Part shown: positions 26,079-36,238 of the stretch, one piece after another
Layout: each line of letters opens with the position of its first letter
Position numbering within the stretch: the first letter of the stretch is position 1
Source of the DNA: Georgfuchsia toluolica
GTDB lineage: Bacteria > Pseudomonadota > Gammaproteobacteria > Burkholderiales > Rhodocyclaceae
Assembly (NCBI RefSeq): GCF_907163265.1
Contig: NZ_CAJQUM010000001.1
Span: forward strand, 1 to 64,000
Direction: 5' to 3'
Length of the DNA: 64,000 bases
Position numbers and translations under genes: made by a program
Notes under the pieces: generated by a model
What the model saw: the letters and a program-made list of their open reading frames with translations, nothing else
The model's database searches: none
What the model was told of the DNA's origin: nothing

Positions 26079-26349
26079 ACCGCGCCAAGGCATTGGCAAG
26101 GGGTGTGTGTCTGACATCTGACATACAGTGTCCCTTGTCTGGATGAAGATGATATATTGCAAATCGGGGAGCAGGGAACGGTCAAGGCTTTAAGCAGCAG
26201 GCAGTGGAGCTGGCCAAAGCAAAGGGATATGCTGGTCTTGTATTGCATGAGGGAGGCATGCAACGCGTTTGGTCTATAAACACCTGTAGATTCGACAACG
26301 GAATTTAATGTGTATTGGTGAAGATTAACATTTAAGGAGGAGTGAGACT
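26079..26349. other. gap between the transporter and DUF1302 genes
   Basis: No complete gene. A stretch near 26165-26307 reads, in one frame, AVELAKAKGYAGLVLHEGG and MQRVWSINTCRF before a stop; it looks protein-like but has no start and I cannot assign it. A strong ribosome site (AAGGAGGAG) at 26333-26341 serves the next gene. Confidence 0.4.
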
Positions 26350-28419
26350 ATGCAAAAAATTCAACTAGTTAGGAATCGCTTAAAGCCAGCCGTTCCCGCG
26401 CTATGTGCCGCATTGCTGCTGCTGGGCGCGACTGCGGCACGTGCGGACGGCTTGCCCGATATGGGCGGTTCTGGTTCGGCATGGAGGGTAGATACCTTTT
26501 ACGAAAACGACACCCACGTTCGGCAGGGAGTCGGCCTGTCGAAATTCCGCAATACTCTCCAGGTCGAGGCCGACAAGGACTTGGGCGGCAATGGCACGTT
26601 CTCCAGTCTCAAGATCCGCACCAAACTGCGCGGCACTTATGACGGTGTCTATTCTATAAACGACAGGCGTTACGGCAAGAAGGCTGGCGGACCGATCATG
26701 CTGGAAAACGGAGATCCAGGTCTGCAAGCGCTTGCGCCGTTTCTGCCCCCAGCCTTGGGCACACCCAGTTCTGTCCCCCAAGGCGGCGGGATCATCAACC
26801 ACAGTTCCGTTGCCGGTCTTGCTGCGCCACTTGGTGCGCCCTTTTTGGCGGGGAATACATTTGCTGACGGTTATCCCACCGCTCAGGGTGCTCTGAATGG
26901 TAATGATGGCATGATAGTCCTTGGCAGCCGCCTGGGCGGGATCCACAATGGGGTCTCCTTTGGCGTGCCGGTGCGTCCTTGCGATGTCGATTCGCGCGGC
27001 TGCATCAAGGATTACATGGACGCCAAGCGGCATGATCTGGAGTCACCGGAGTTCAACGACCGACTCGACTTTATCCGGGAAGCCTATATCGTCGCCAAGA
27101 TGCCTTTGGATAACGGCGCAATGTGGAATTTCCAGGTGGGCAAGCAGCAGGTTATCTGGGGGCGCACCGACTTGTTCAGGGTTCTCGACGTAATCAACCC
27201 GATGGATTATTCGCGCAATAACATTTATGACGAGATGCAGGACATACGCATTCCGATGTGGATTGCTACTGCCGAATATCGCATGGGGACGAGCGAGCTT
27301 TTTGAAGACAACAATCTTCAGTTTGTCTGGAATTTCGACAAGTTTCGGCCAAGTAACCTGGGTCAGGGCGGTACGCCGAACCAGATCCTCGATGCGGGTG
27401 ACTTCTTCCGCGGGATGAAAAACCTCTGGGATAATGGCGGCACGGTGGCCAATTTTGCGCTGGCCGGCCCAGGCAATCCTGGCTATGCCACCAATTTCGG
27501 ACCCGGTCAGATCGGTATCCGCCAAGCTAATTTGCCTGAATGGTCGCTTGCCAACACGCAGTTTGGCGTGAAGTGGGAAGGGGCCATAAAGGGGGTCAGT
27601 TTCTCGCTGAATGCCTTGACCTACCGCTCGCAGTTGCCTTCCCTGCGAAATTTATATTCGAAGGGGGTTCAGACGATGAATCCTTTCACTGGTGCGCTAC
27701 AGCCATCTCCCTACATCATCGCGTTTGATATCGACTTCCCGCGCGTTAAACTGATAGGGGCTTCGGCCGATATTCAGGCGGATTCAATTGGCTCGACGTT
27801 CCGGGTGGAAACCGCGCTTACCAGTGGCGAAGAGTTCCCCAATACCGCCCGTTCCTCGTTGTATTCGGATTCGCATGTCTGGCGTTACGTGATCGGCTGG
27901 GATCGTCCAACTTTCATCCCGTTCCTGAGTACCACGCGCGCCTTCTTCTTGTCAGCGCAATTGTTTGGTCAGAATATACTCAATCACGAACTGCATAACT
28001 CTCCGTGGGGCAAGACCGGCATGCCGGACTGGAAGATGAACAACATCGCCACTTTCCTGATCAAGGGCTGGTTCAAGAATGACCAGGTTAGTCCGCAACT
28101 GCTCATGGCGCATGACTTCAGGGCGTCGGCGTCGGTGGCTTCCCCCTCGGTGGAATGGCTGGTAACCGACAATCTGAAGTTCAACTTCGGTGCCAATTAC
28201 AAGTTCGGCGATGGTTCCAGGCAGTTCGATGATTCCCGGTCTACCAACCCATGGGCGCCGTTCACTGGATTGCAAGGCCCTGCGGCGCGTCCCAATCCAT
28301 TTGACAATTCTTCCCTCGGCCTGGCTGGCGTTGAGCCTCTCGGACGTTTCCGCTCAGGCCCTATCGGCATGGCTATGAAGGAGAACGAGTTGTTCGTCAG
28401 CATGCGCTACAAATTTTAA
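26350..28419 (+). CDS. DUF1302 outer-membrane protein
   Basis: A 689-residue protein with a signal peptide (hydrophobic LCAALLLLGATAARADG, cleavage near residue 33), many aromatic and amphipathic strands, and a C-terminal phenylalanine (SMRYKF) as expected of outer-membrane beta-barrels. WNFQVGKQQVIWGRTD and INPMDYSRNN are the DUF1302 hallmarks. These proteins accompany DUF1329 in bacteria that grow on hydrophobic carbon sources. Function is not proven; passage of hydrophobic compounds through the outer membrane is the usual proposal. Confidence 0.9.
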   Translation: MQKIQLVRNRLKPAVPALCAALLLLGATAARADGLPDMGGSGSAWRVDTFYENDTHVRQGVGLSKFRNTLQVEADKDLGGNGTFSSLKIRTKLRGTYDGVYSINDRRYGKKAGGPIMLENGDPGLQALAPFLPPALGTPSSVPQGGGIINHSSVAGLAAPLGAPFLAGNTFADGYPTAQGALNGNDGMIVLGSRLGGIHNGVSFGVPVRPCDVDSRGCIKDYMDAKRHDLESPEFNDRLDFIREAYIVAKMPLDNGAMWNFQVGKQQVIWGRTDLFRVLDVINPMDYSRNNIYDEMQDIRIPMWIATAEYRMGTSELFEDNNLQFVWNFDKFRPSNLGQGGTPNQILDAGDFFRGMKNLWDNGGTVANFALAGPGNPGYATNFGPGQIGIRQANLPEWSLANTQFGVKWEGAIKGVSFSLNALTYRSQLPSLRNLYSKGVQTMNPFTGALQPSPYIIAFDIDFPRVKLIGASADIQADSIGSTFRVETALTSGEEFPNTARSSLYSDSHVWRYVIGWDRPTFIPFLSTTRAFFLSAQLFGQNILNHELHNSPWGKTGMPDWKMNNIATFLIKGWFKNDQVSPQLLMAHDFRASASVASPSVEWLVTDNLKFNFGANYKFGDGSRQFDDSRSTNPWAPFTGLQGPAARPNPFDNSSLGLAGVEPLGRFRSGPIGMAMKENELFVSMRYKF

Positions 28420-28439
28420 TTTAGAGTGGAGATATAACG

Positions 28440-29738
28440 ATGAAACATAAACTGATTGGGCTTTCAGTACTCGCAGCAATTCTCTCGCCACTGGCACAGG
28501 CGGTCACGGATGCAGAAATAGATGCCTCCTTTTCCCCCTATGATAAAGGTGTGCCATCCTTTGCGGATTTGAAGCCAGGTATGACAATCAACAAAGGCAA
28601 CGTAGATAAGTACAAAGATGTTCTCGACGCGGCGACCCTGAATTTTGTCAAGAATGGTTGGCACGATATCGAGGTAGGAGCAACGAATTCGATCGCCTAC
28701 GACAAGAACTATATCGCGGCGACCAAGAAATATGCCAATCAGGTCAAACTGGGGGCAAAGCTTGGAACTATCGAAGGAGTTCAGGCCGGCCGGCCATTCC
28801 CAGCGGAGCCGAGCCTGCAGGACCCGAGAGCGGGAGAAAAACTGGCTTTCAACTACAAATACGGCATGATCATGGGGGACAGCGGGCGTATCTATCCGTT
28901 TTACTGGTATTACCGGGACTTCAACAACGGCAAGCTGGAGCGATCCATCAGTTTCGATTTTCACTTCATCAACTTCAAGCACCGGGTTACGCAACCGCCC
29001 GTGCCTGACATTACCCCTAATCCGGAAAAGTGGTATCGCGGGGTTTATGCAAAGGTACTCGCCCCCCTTGATGTGAAAGACACTCAACTGTTGATCCACC
29101 GCTTCGACGACGATACCAAGGCCGATGATGCATATCTGTACCTGGGTTTCCAGCGGCGCGTACGGCGTCTGTCGATGTCGCAAACGACAGACTCGTTCCT
29201 GGGTTCTGACCTGATGATCGAGGACTTCGAAGGATTGTGGAGCCGCGTTTCGGACTTCAAGTGGACCTACAAGGGCACAGCCAACATGTTGCTGCCGGTT
29301 TATCGCCACACCGAGCTGAAGAAGACCGAACTCGTGGAACCTGACGGCTACAAACATGTGACGTTTGGTGGCAAGGCTCAATGCTTCTTTAATACCCCTT
29401 GGTCGTTGAGAAAGACCTACATTCTTGAAGCCGTTCCCACCGATCCCGCCAGTCCTATCGGTAAGCGCATCCTCTATATGGATGCGCAAACTGCCATATT
29501 CCCGATGATTCTGATCTATGACAAGAAAGGGGAACTCTGGAAGCGGTGGGCGGTCGGGTTCAGTGATTCCGCCTACCACGCACCCGCCAACAAAAATGCC
29601 GGTGTAGCGCTCTACTCCACGGCAGCCATGACTGACGTGCAATCGAATCATTGCACGAACATGAGGTTGCACGTGATCATAGACGAGAAGCTCAATCCAC
29701 CAGCATTGTTTAACGTTCAAAACATGCGCGGTGACTGA
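28440..29738 (+). CDS. DUF1329 periplasmic/outer-membrane-associated protein
   Basis: A 432-residue protein with a signal peptide ending SPLAQA-VTD. It carries the DUF1329 (LolB/LolA-like fold) pattern: a start region with SFADLKPGMTINKGNVDKY, RAGEKLAFNYKYGM, RVRRLSMSQTTDSFLGSDL and a late PMILIYDKKGELWKRW. It follows DUF1302 by 20 bases with a GGAG site, and the operon ends at the terminator 29763-29798. It probably binds a hydrophobic ligand in the periplasm and works with the DUF1302 barrel and MMPL pump; this is inference from conserved pairing. Confidence 0.9.
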   Translation: MKHKLIGLSVLAAILSPLAQAVTDAEIDASFSPYDKGVPSFADLKPGMTINKGNVDKYKDVLDAATLNFVKNGWHDIEVGATNSIAYDKNYIAATKKYANQVKLGAKLGTIEGVQAGRPFPAEPSLQDPRAGEKLAFNYKYGMIMGDSGRIYPFYWYYRDFNNGKLERSISFDFHFINFKHRVTQPPVPDITPNPEKWYRGVYAKVLAPLDVKDTQLLIHRFDDDTKADDAYLYLGFQRRVRRLSMSQTTDSFLGSDLMIEDFEGLWSRVSDFKWTYKGTANMLLPVYRHTELKKTELVEPDGYKHVTFGGKAQCFFNTPWSLRKTYILEAVPTDPASPIGKRILYMDAQTAIFPMILIYDKKGELWKRWAVGFSDSAYHAPANKNAGVALYSTAAMTDVQSNHCTNMRLHVIIDEKLNPPALFNVQNMRGD

Positions 29739-29762
29739 GCGTTTGGTGTGACCAAAGCACTT

Positions 29763-29798
29763 CTCCCCCGGCTTGGCAAAAAAGCCGGGGGAGTTTTC
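29763..29798 (+). terminator. strong rho-independent terminator
   Basis: A perfect twelve-base stem, CTCCCCCGGCTT with AAGCCGGGGGAG, has a seven-base loop and is followed by TTTTC. It closes the 22601-29738 operon. Confidence 0.93.
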
Positions 29799-29847
29799 AT
29801 TTGTAAATTAGATGCATATTTAGATAGAGGGGGCGATTGCCAACATC

Positions 29848-30219
29848 ATGACCAAAATGTCGCAGGAAGTGAAAAGGGCGATCGCTGAAATCAAGCCAGG
29901 TTTGATCGCCACCGCCAGTCGAACCGGCAAACCCAATGTCTCTGCCAAGGGCTCTTTGCGCGTACTTGATGACGAACATTTGCTCTTTGTCGATGTTAGA
30001 TCCCCAGGGACCCTCAACAATCTGCAAGAGAACCCGCAGGTAGCTATTCTCTGCCTGGATCCGGCCACGCGCAGCGGTTGTCGTGTTTCGGGAATATCCG
30101 AGATACTCGAAGCTGGTCCGCTGTTTGATCAACTTAGCCAAGAATATGCCGCCAGGAATATGGCTGTCAAACACGTGGTTAAAGTTGCTGTAGAGGATTC
30201 CTACACATTCAAGGTCTGA
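29848..30219 (+). CDS. pyridoxamine 5'-phosphate oxidase-like FMN-binding protein
   Basis: A 123-residue split-barrel protein. EIKPGLIATASRTGKPNVSAKGS is the typical flavin-binding start, LLFVDVRSPGTLNNLQENPQVAIL the second strand pair, and CRVSGISEILEAGP the third. Members include oxidases, reductases and F420/FMN proteins of unknown substrate. It follows the operon terminator, so it has its own promoter. The ribosome site is weak (GAGGGGGCG further upstream). Confidence 0.83.
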   Translation: MTKMSQEVKRAIAEIKPGLIATASRTGKPNVSAKGSLRVLDDEHLLFVDVRSPGTLNNLQENPQVAILCLDPATRSGCRVSGISEILEAGPLFDQLSQEYAARNMAVKHVVKVAVEDSYTFKV

Positions 30220-30749
30220 TGCAGCTGAAGTGATGCGATCTGCGGCACCCATGAGCCGGCTCATGTCAAGTGGGTTAATGAATCCGGGTGGCACCAACCG
30301 CAGGCTGATCTTGATCCTGTAGTTCGCATTTCTTAACCGGTTCGTCATGCAGAGTCTTTTAGCTGTGCAGTGCCCCGGCTTTTCTCGAACTGACTTTACC
30401 CCTGAAGACGCTTTGGAGGCGGTAGCGGCAATATGTGCAAAGTAGCCGCTGGCACTTACCCCAGCATCCCGCATTGCATGGTGGTCACTTGTGTTTGTGC
30501 TGGATGATCCTGCGCCCCACGGGGATTTCCTTCGCTCATGCTTGATAGCACTTCTTTCGTAAACACGCGAGGAAGCCACCCCGATGGTCGCCAAGCCCAG
30601 CAGGGAGCGGCCTGATTGGTACGACCGTTTTCTGATGGGCGGCCTCTGAAGATTAGTCGCTGAGCAGTTAACGGCCATAGATCTGCGTACTGCAATTGTT
30701 TTAAAACGGCCGAACATGTCAACAAAGTCTCAGTAGAGTGCGACAAGCA
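30220..30749. other. 530-base stretch without a recognisable gene
   Basis: An uninterrupted minus-strand frame crosses most of it, but its translation is rich in Arg/Ser, matches no family I know and continues as the antisense of the neighbouring flavin-binding gene. I see no hairpin terminator or RNA gene. It may be a decayed gene. Confidence 0.4.
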
Positions 30750-32459
30750 TCAGACTTTGAACCGGTTGGCAGCAGAGCGTAGTGACTCAGCATAATTCTT
30801 TATTTGATTGGCAAACTTGGTAGTATCGTTGGCAACACGACAGTTTTCCTCGCTCAATTGAGCTACCAGTTCCACCCGGTGTGCGATCTCTTGGGTGGAG
30901 GCGCTCTGCTCGTTCAGTGCCGATGAAATATCGTCGATGGCAAGCGTCACATGCTCGGTATTTTCCTGAATCGTGGACATATGATTCGCAGCCTGTATCG
31001 ACAGATCCTTGCCTTCTTTAACCTTGTGTACGATGGACTCTATGCTGTCCACCGCTTCCCTTGACGAGGATTGCATCTCGGCAATCATGCTGCCGATCTC
31101 TTCCGTTGAACGTGCAGTACGTTCGGCAAGCTTGCGCACCTCGTCAGCCACTACGGCAAAACCGCGCCCTTGCTCACCTGCGCGAGCTGCTTCTATCGCG
31201 GCGTTCAGGGCCAGCAAGTTAGTTTGCTCGGCAACTTCTCTGATGACATGCATGATCGTAGATATTTTGTTTGACTGGTCGCCGACATTGTTGATGGTTT
31301 CCCCGGCAAGACCAACTGTCCTGTTGATCGTGTCCATTTCGCCAGCCGTCTGCGTAATGATTTTTGTGCCCTGGCTGGCTCTATTACTTGCATCTTTTGA
31401 TCGACTGAGCACCTCGCGTGCACCATCGGAAATTTGACTGATGTTGGCTGTCATTTCCTCAATGGCGGCAGCCATGTCAGAGGCTGCTTCGCTTTGGCGT
31501 TCCGAGGCTTCGGAGCCGCGTTTTGCCGCATCGGCGGCGCTGTCGGAGGCATTGTTGATGCTGCCGGCACTTTCGAGGACGGCACGCAGGGAGCTTTGCA
31601 CGCTGTCAAGAAGACTATCGAAAGCATTTGCCGTTTGCGTGATTTCGTCCTTGCCCTTGAATCCCATGCGCGTGGTGAAGTCATAGGTCTGCGCGACCCT
31701 GGCCATAGCACTCTGCATAGCACGCAGGGATCCGACGACGTTTCTGACGATCAGCGCGGTCATGGCGCCAAGGCCAATCACGGCGACTGCAAGCATCACC
31801 CCGATCAGGGTCTCGGCGCCGGTCTCGATTCTCGCCGCCGACGTCTTCACTTCATCCGAGTTCTGCTTTGTAATCGCCTGCAGTTTGTCTAAATCGCGAA
31901 GAAGTTGTGGAACAGAAGCAGTAACTCCATCGCTTGCCAATCCGTATGTAACCATTATCGAGCGCACGTCCTCCGGACTGGAAACGTTGGCCAATTGTTT
32001 TATTTGCTCAAGAAGTGACAGGTATTGAGTGTCAAACTCCTTTAGGGCGGTGCTTACCACTTTCCATTGCGCCTGCTCCCGGGGAGTTTTAGGCAATTTC
32101 ATGTACAAGTCGACCGCAGCCTTGGCCTGCTTGTCGGTAATGTCGACTCGCTCCAGTACTGATTTCGCAAGTGAGATATCTTCCTTGAGGGCTGTATTAT
32201 TTACGTTTGAATCCTTGGAAGCCTCAAAAACCTCGGTATTGATGTTGGCGATCTCGTACGTCGCCTGAAGCGACTGAAGCTTGTTTGAGCGCAACTCGGA
32301 CATCGAGGCAACGGCTGGCATGCTTCGATTTTGAATTTCATCAAGGGCCCCTATCAATTGCCTCACACCAAACAGACCGGAAGTTCCAACAATAGCAAGG
32401 CTGACCAGAGACAATGCCGCAAGCAAGATTAATTTCAATTTGATCGTAAGGTTTTCCAT
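30750..32459 (-). CDS. methyl-accepting chemotaxis protein (4HB sensor)
   Basis: A 569-residue chemoreceptor. It has a membrane helix at about 8-30, a periplasmic four-helix-bundle sensor with [21 protein letters not shown], a second helix near 215-235, HAMP, then the signalling hairpin with the invariant tip [21 protein letters not shown]. There is no C-terminal CheR/CheB-tethering pentapeptide (it ends ANRFKV). The ligand is unknown. It is monocistronic on the minus strand, divergent from the cheV-cheY-cheZ-cheA operon. Confidence 0.93.
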   Translation of the reverse strand: MENLTIKLKLILLAALSLVSLAIVGTSGLFGVRQLIGALDEIQNRSMPAVASMSELRSNKLQSLQATYEIANINTEVFEASKDSNVNNTALKEDISLAKSVLERVDITDKQAKAAVDLYMKLPKTPREQAQWKVVSTALKEFDTQYLSLLEQIKQLANVSSPEDVRSIMVTYGLASDGVTASVPQLLRDLDKLQAITKQNSDEVKTSAARIETGAETLIGVMLAVAVIGLGAMTALIVRNVVGSLRAMQSAMARVAQTYDFTTRMGFKGKDEITQTANAFDSLLDSVQSSLRAVLESAGSINNASDSAADAAKRGSEASERQSEAASDMAAAIEEMTANISQISDGAREVLSRSKDASNRASQGTKIITQTAGEMDTINRTVGLAGETINNVGDQSNKISTIMHVIREVAEQTNLLALNAAIEAARAGEQGRGFAVVADEVRKLAERTARSTEEIGSMIAEMQSSSREAVDSIESIVHKVKEGKDLSIQAANHMSTIQENTEHVTLAIDDISSALNEQSASTQEIAHRVELVAQLSEENCRVANDTTKFANQIKNYAESLRSAANRFKV

Positions 32460-32985
32460 AATGTCTGCTCAATTTATGCCATCGGTGGCGTTAACAGCGC
32501 TATCAAGTCATTTACGAATCTGGAAAGAAAAACTTTAGGGAACAAGAGAGATGCCCTGAAATGAAAAATTTGTTGTTGTGACCGATTGATACCTATGCGA
32601 CCTTGATTGCGCCAGGACGTTCAGCAGTCTTCAAAAACGCTCCGGTCGGAGTATCGGATGCAACTGCAGGAACGAGATAATGAGCAGCATCAATTAATTC
32701 CGGCAGCAACACTATCGTGCACGGATATGGGCTTGCCCATTGAGCCGTTCCCCTTGTGGAACCAAATCGTCAGCATGATTACCGACTGCGTTCCTCGGAC
32801 TTAACCACCTAAGTGCGGCATTGATTTTTTAAGCACAGCTAAAGCATCTGCGCGATCTGCCGATAATATGCGGACGGTAAGCCTGAAAACCGCGGAGGAG
32901 CCTGAGCCATGGGAATGCTTGTCCCAAAAGGTTTCTAAGATATTGTCAATTTAGATGCGGCCATTCAAGAGAAGAGGAGTATTCC
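32460..32985. other. divergent intergenic region between mcp and cheV
   Basis: No gene is seen in these 526 bases. They contain the sigma-28 promoter at 32840-32866 for the che operon. A 16-base string AAGAAAAACTTTAGGG near 32523-32538 recurs just before flhD (about 43098-43113). I find no matching sigma-28 site on the mcp side. Confidence 0.5.
32840..32866 (+). promoter_or_regulatory. sigma-28 (FliA) promoter of the che operon
   Basis: TAAA at 32840-32843, fifteen bases, then GCCGATAA at 32859-32866: an exact match to the enterobacterial-type FliA consensus with ideal spacing, 120 bases upstream of the cheV start. Confidence 0.85.
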
Positions 32986-34923
32986 ATGTCCGATTTGCTA
33001 AAAAAAATAGATGCTCGTACCCGTCTTGCGGGTACCAACAAGCTGGAGATGCTCCTGTTTTCACTTGGGCTTGACCAGCGTACGGGGCGTTGCGAGACGT
33101 TCGGCATCAACGTTTTCAAAGTGCGTGAAGTGATGCACACTCCAACGGTAACTACTGCGCCAGAAATGCCCGAGTCGGTAAAGGGAATGGTCAGCTTGCG
33201 CGGTGCACTAGTGCCGGTCATCGACCTTGCCGAATACATCGGACTCCAGCCGGAAAAACCGCGCGATGTAATGATCGTGACCGAATACAACGGCCACACC
33301 CAGGGCTTTCTGGTTGACTCTGTGGATATGATCCTTCGTGCGGACTGGGGCGATATGAAACTACCGCCCGATATGCTCACCAGTCATTTGGGCGGCTTGG
33401 TAACGGCAGTCACGGAGATGGATGACAAACGTCTGGTAATGATGCTCGATGTCGAACGTCTGTTGTCGGAAACCACAAAAAGCGATGAAGCCAATGCTCA
33501 TATATTCAGTTCTTTGAAGCCATTGGGGCAGAACGGAATCACCGTGCTTTTTGCGGACGATTCCTCGGTGGCGCGTGGCCAGATAGTGAAAACCCTGGAC
33601 GCACTGGGCGTCAGGCACGTATCGGCCATAAATGGACGCAAGGCGTGGGATGAGTTGGAAAAGTTTGCCCAAACGGCACAACAACGAGGCAAGAAAGTGT
33701 GTGAGTTGCTGCAGTTGGTGCTGACCGATATCGAAATGCCGGAAGTCGATGGGTACATGCTGACCAAGAGCATCAAGGCCGATCCGCGTTTTGCCGGTAT
33801 CCCGGTCGTAATGCATTCCTCCCTGTCCAACATGTCGAATCAACAAGTTGGCAAATCCATGGGAATAGACGCCTATGTATCCAAATTTGAACCGCAACGC
33901 CTGGCCGATGTATTGACGCGAGTACTGAATGCTGGACTCTCATCTGTCAATAGCAACATAAATGAGGGTATTGCAAACATGGTCGATCACGATGACAACA
34001 AGTGGTTGATCGATAGTCCGGAAGCAGGAACCTGCCCTGTAGGCTCCAACATGAAGGAAATCCTGCTATTCGAGTTGGGAACCAACGAGACTTTTGGCAT
34101 TAATGTATTCAAGGTGCGCGAAGTATCACAAGCGCCTAAAATCACCAAGACGCCGAATATGGCTGCTGCGGTCGAAGGCCTCATCAGCCTCCGCGGCAGC
34201 ATCCTTCCCGTGCTTTCCCTGGGCAAGATAATGAAACTGCATGCGCCCGGCAAAGAGCGTGATAATACTCTGGTGGTGGCCGAATTCAGCAAATGCACGC
34301 TGGGTTTTCTTGTAGGCAGCGTTGATCGCATCATCCGCATTGGCTGGGACAAAGTGCATGCACCCAAGTCAAGCAGCAGTAGCGGTACAGTTGACTACAT
34401 CACCGCAATTACCGAACTGCCCGACGGCAGGCTGGTGTCGATTCTGGATGTGGAACAGATATTGGCAGATACGCTGGGAGACCCCATGATCGGACACATT
34501 GAGGCGCTCCCCGAAGGTGCCGTGAACAATGTCTTTTTCGTTGACGATTCTGCCGTAGCGCGCAAAAAAATTGTGGAAGTGCTGGAGCGTATGGGAATAC
34601 GTCACCGCCATGCCACGAACGGCTTGGAGGCATGGACGCGCCTGTCGAGCCTGGCCTCCGTCTCCAACCATTCCGGTCGCAATTTGAGCGAAGAGATCAA
34701 TCTGATTCTGGTCGATGCCGAAATGCCTGAAATGGATGGCTATGTGCTCACCAGGAATATCAAGGGCGACCCGCGGTTCCAGGGTATTCCGGTCGTGATG
34801 CATTCCTCGCTGTCTTCAGATGCAAACCGCGCCATGGCATGCAGCGTCGGGATCGATGCCTATGTGCCAAAGTTCGATGCCGACCATTTGTCAGGAACCT
34901 TGCGCCCCTTCCTGAATCAATAG
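32986..34923 (+). CDS. tandem CheV: CheW-receiver-CheW-receiver protein
   Basis: A 645-residue protein made of two complete CheV units. Unit one: CheW-like domain about 20-165 ([26 protein letters not shown]) and receiver about 185-315 (FADDSS, phosphoacceptor in [12 protein letters not shown], Lys in YVSKFEP). Unit two repeats the same order: CheW about 345-475 ([11 protein letters not shown] again, [13 protein letters not shown]) and receiver about 510-640 ([24 protein letters not shown]). CheV couples receptors to CheA and acts as a phosphate sink or adaptation factor. No separate cheW is in the window, so this may be the coupling protein here. ATG follows AGAGGAG. Confidence 0.93.
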   Translation: MSDLLKKIDARTRLAGTNKLEMLLFSLGLDQRTGRCETFGINVFKVREVMHTPTVTTAPEMPESVKGMVSLRGALVPVIDLAEYIGLQPEKPRDVMIVTEYNGHTQGFLVDSVDMILRADWGDMKLPPDMLTSHLGGLVTAVTEMDDKRLVMMLDVERLLSETTKSDEANAHIFSSLKPLGQNGITVLFADDSSVARGQIVKTLDALGVRHVSAINGRKAWDELEKFAQTAQQRGKKVCELLQLVLTDIEMPEVDGYMLTKSIKADPRFAGIPVVMHSSLSNMSNQQVGKSMGIDAYVSKFEPQRLADVLTRVLNAGLSSVNSNINEGIANMVDHDDNKWLIDSPEAGTCPVGSNMKEILLFELGTNETFGINVFKVREVSQAPKITKTPNMAAAVEGLISLRGSILPVLSLGKIMKLHAPGKERDNTLVVAEFSKCTLGFLVGSVDRIIRIGWDKVHAPKSSSSSGTVDYITAITELPDGRLVSILDVEQILADTLGDPMIGHIEALPEGAVNNVFFVDDSAVARKKIVEVLERMGIRHRHATNGLEAWTRLSSLASVSNHSGRNLSEEINLILVDAEMPEMDGYVLTRNIKGDPRFQGIPVVMHSSLSSDANRAMACSVGIDAYVPKFDADHLSGTLRPFLNQ

Positions 34924-34969
34924 CGGTCAGGACGTTGCTCTATATGCAGATTTATTATTGGAGTGTTTC

Positions 34970-35365
34970 GTGAACGCTGATCCCAGCAAAATCAAATTTC
35001 TGATCGTCGACGATTTCCCAACCATGCGGCGAATTATCCGCAACTTGCTTAAAGAGCTTGGTTATACCAATGTTGACGAGGCAGAGGACGGGGTCTCCGC
35101 GCTAAAGCAACTGAGGGTGAACAACTTCGACTTTGTCGTGTCCGACTGGAACATGCCCAACATGGATGGCCTTGAGTTACTGCGGACTATCCGCGCCGAG
35201 ACTACGCTGCAGATGCTTCCCTTTTTGATGATTACTGCCGAGGCGAAGAAGGAGAACATCATTGCCGCGGCTGAGGCGGGTGCTTCCGGTTACATCGTCA
35301 AGCCCTTCACAGCGGCTGTTCTCAACGAAAAATTAAACAAGATATTCCAAAAACTTGGCACTTGA
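34970..35365 (+). CDS. cheY: chemotaxis response regulator CheY, copy 1
   Basis: A 131-residue single-receiver protein that, when phosphorylated by CheA, binds the flagellar switch. Seen: the acidic pair IVDDF, phosphoacceptor in [10 protein letters not shown], Thr/Ala in [10 protein letters not shown], Lys in YIVKPFT. The GTG at 34970 is preceded by TTGGAG and gives the normal CheY start; a TTG at 34958 is less likely. It is followed 26 bases later by cheZ. It is close to the second CheY at 48302-48700. Confidence 0.93.
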   Translation: MNADPSKIKFLIVDDFPTMRRIIRNLLKELGYTNVDEAEDGVSALKQLRVNNFDFVVSDWNMPNMDGLELLRTIRAETTLQMLPFLMITAEAKKENIIAAAEAGASGYIVKPFTAAVLNEKLNKIFQKLGT

Positions 35366-35391
35366 GCAGCCCTTACCCACAGGAAAAAATC

Positions 35392-36201
35392 ATGGCAGAT
35401 TTAGTCAACACCAGCAAGGCAGGCGACTCGGCGGAATTAGAAGCATTATTCGAAACCGTGTTGGCAAGGTCGCAGACGTCTGTCGCCATCAAACCGGCAG
35501 ATTTTCAGCCCGACGCCTCCAGCGACTCTGTTGGGGGGAAAACCAATGCCACAGCACGGAGCGTCGTTCCGCAAGGGGAACTCACGGCAAGCCCGGACAA
35601 AGACAGGGTGTTCAACAAACTAGGTCTTCTGGCGCGCCAGTTGCACGACACCTTGCGCGAGCTCGGTTATAACAATATTCTTGAAAAAACCGCATCGAAA
35701 ATTCCCGATGCGCGTCAGCGTCTAGCTTACATTGCGCAAATGACGGAGCAGGCCGCCAGCCGCGTACTCAATGCCACGGATGCCGCCAAACCCTTGCAGG
35801 ATGAAATGCTCGCCAGCAGCGAGGTGCTTTCCGCACGCTGGAACAAAGCTTTCGCCAACGAACTTGCTGTTGAAGAATTCAAGCGGCTTGCTGAGGCAAC
35901 GCGCGATTATTTCCGCGCATCGCCGGATAAGCATCGCGCTACAAATGGCCACCTGATGGAAATCATGATGGCGCAGGACTTTCAGGATTTGACCGGGCAA
36001 GTGATCAAGCGCGTGGTGGAACTGGCGCAGGAAATGGAAGACTCACTGGTGAGTTTGCTGATAGAGGCCATTCCAGCCGGACACCAGTGGGAAAAGAACG
36101 AAAATCTGCTGAACGGCCCGGCTCTTAACGCCGAAGGACGTAGCGACGTAATGTCGTCGCAGAGCCAGGTGGATGATTTACTGGAAAGCCTGGGCTTTTA
36201 G
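35392..36201 (+). CDS. cheZ: CheY phosphatase CheZ, copy 1
   Basis: A 269-residue all-helical phosphatase that removes phosphate from CheY. The long coiled-coil helices contain LMEIMMAQDFQDLTGQVIKR with the catalytic Gln, and the C-terminal CheY-binding peptide is QVDDLLESLGF. ATG 35392 has AGGAAAAAA upstream. The region near 45-75 is low complexity and differs from the second CheZ. Confidence 0.92.
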   Translation: MADLVNTSKAGDSAELEALFETVLARSQTSVAIKPADFQPDASSDSVGGKTNATARSVVPQGELTASPDKDRVFNKLGLLARQLHDTLRELGYNNILEKTASKIPDARQRLAYIAQMTEQAASRVLNATDAAKPLQDEMLASSEVLSARWNKAFANELAVEEFKRLAEATRDYFRASPDKHRATNGHLMEIMMAQDFQDLTGQVIKRVVELAQEMEDSLVSLLIEAIPAGHQWEKNENLLNGPALNAEGRSDVMSSQSQVDDLLESLGF

Positions 36202-36238
36202 ACGGTTTAATAATTCCAATTTATTGGGGAAGAGTGCC

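Noticed and set aside
28464..29720. 418-residue minus-strand frame antisense to DUF1329
   Set aside because: It mirrors a well-supported gene, with no ribosome site and no family resemblance.
29797..30717. Long minus-strand frame antisense to the flavin-binding gene
   Set aside because: Its right half matches nothing known and the left half is the antisense of a convincing gene.
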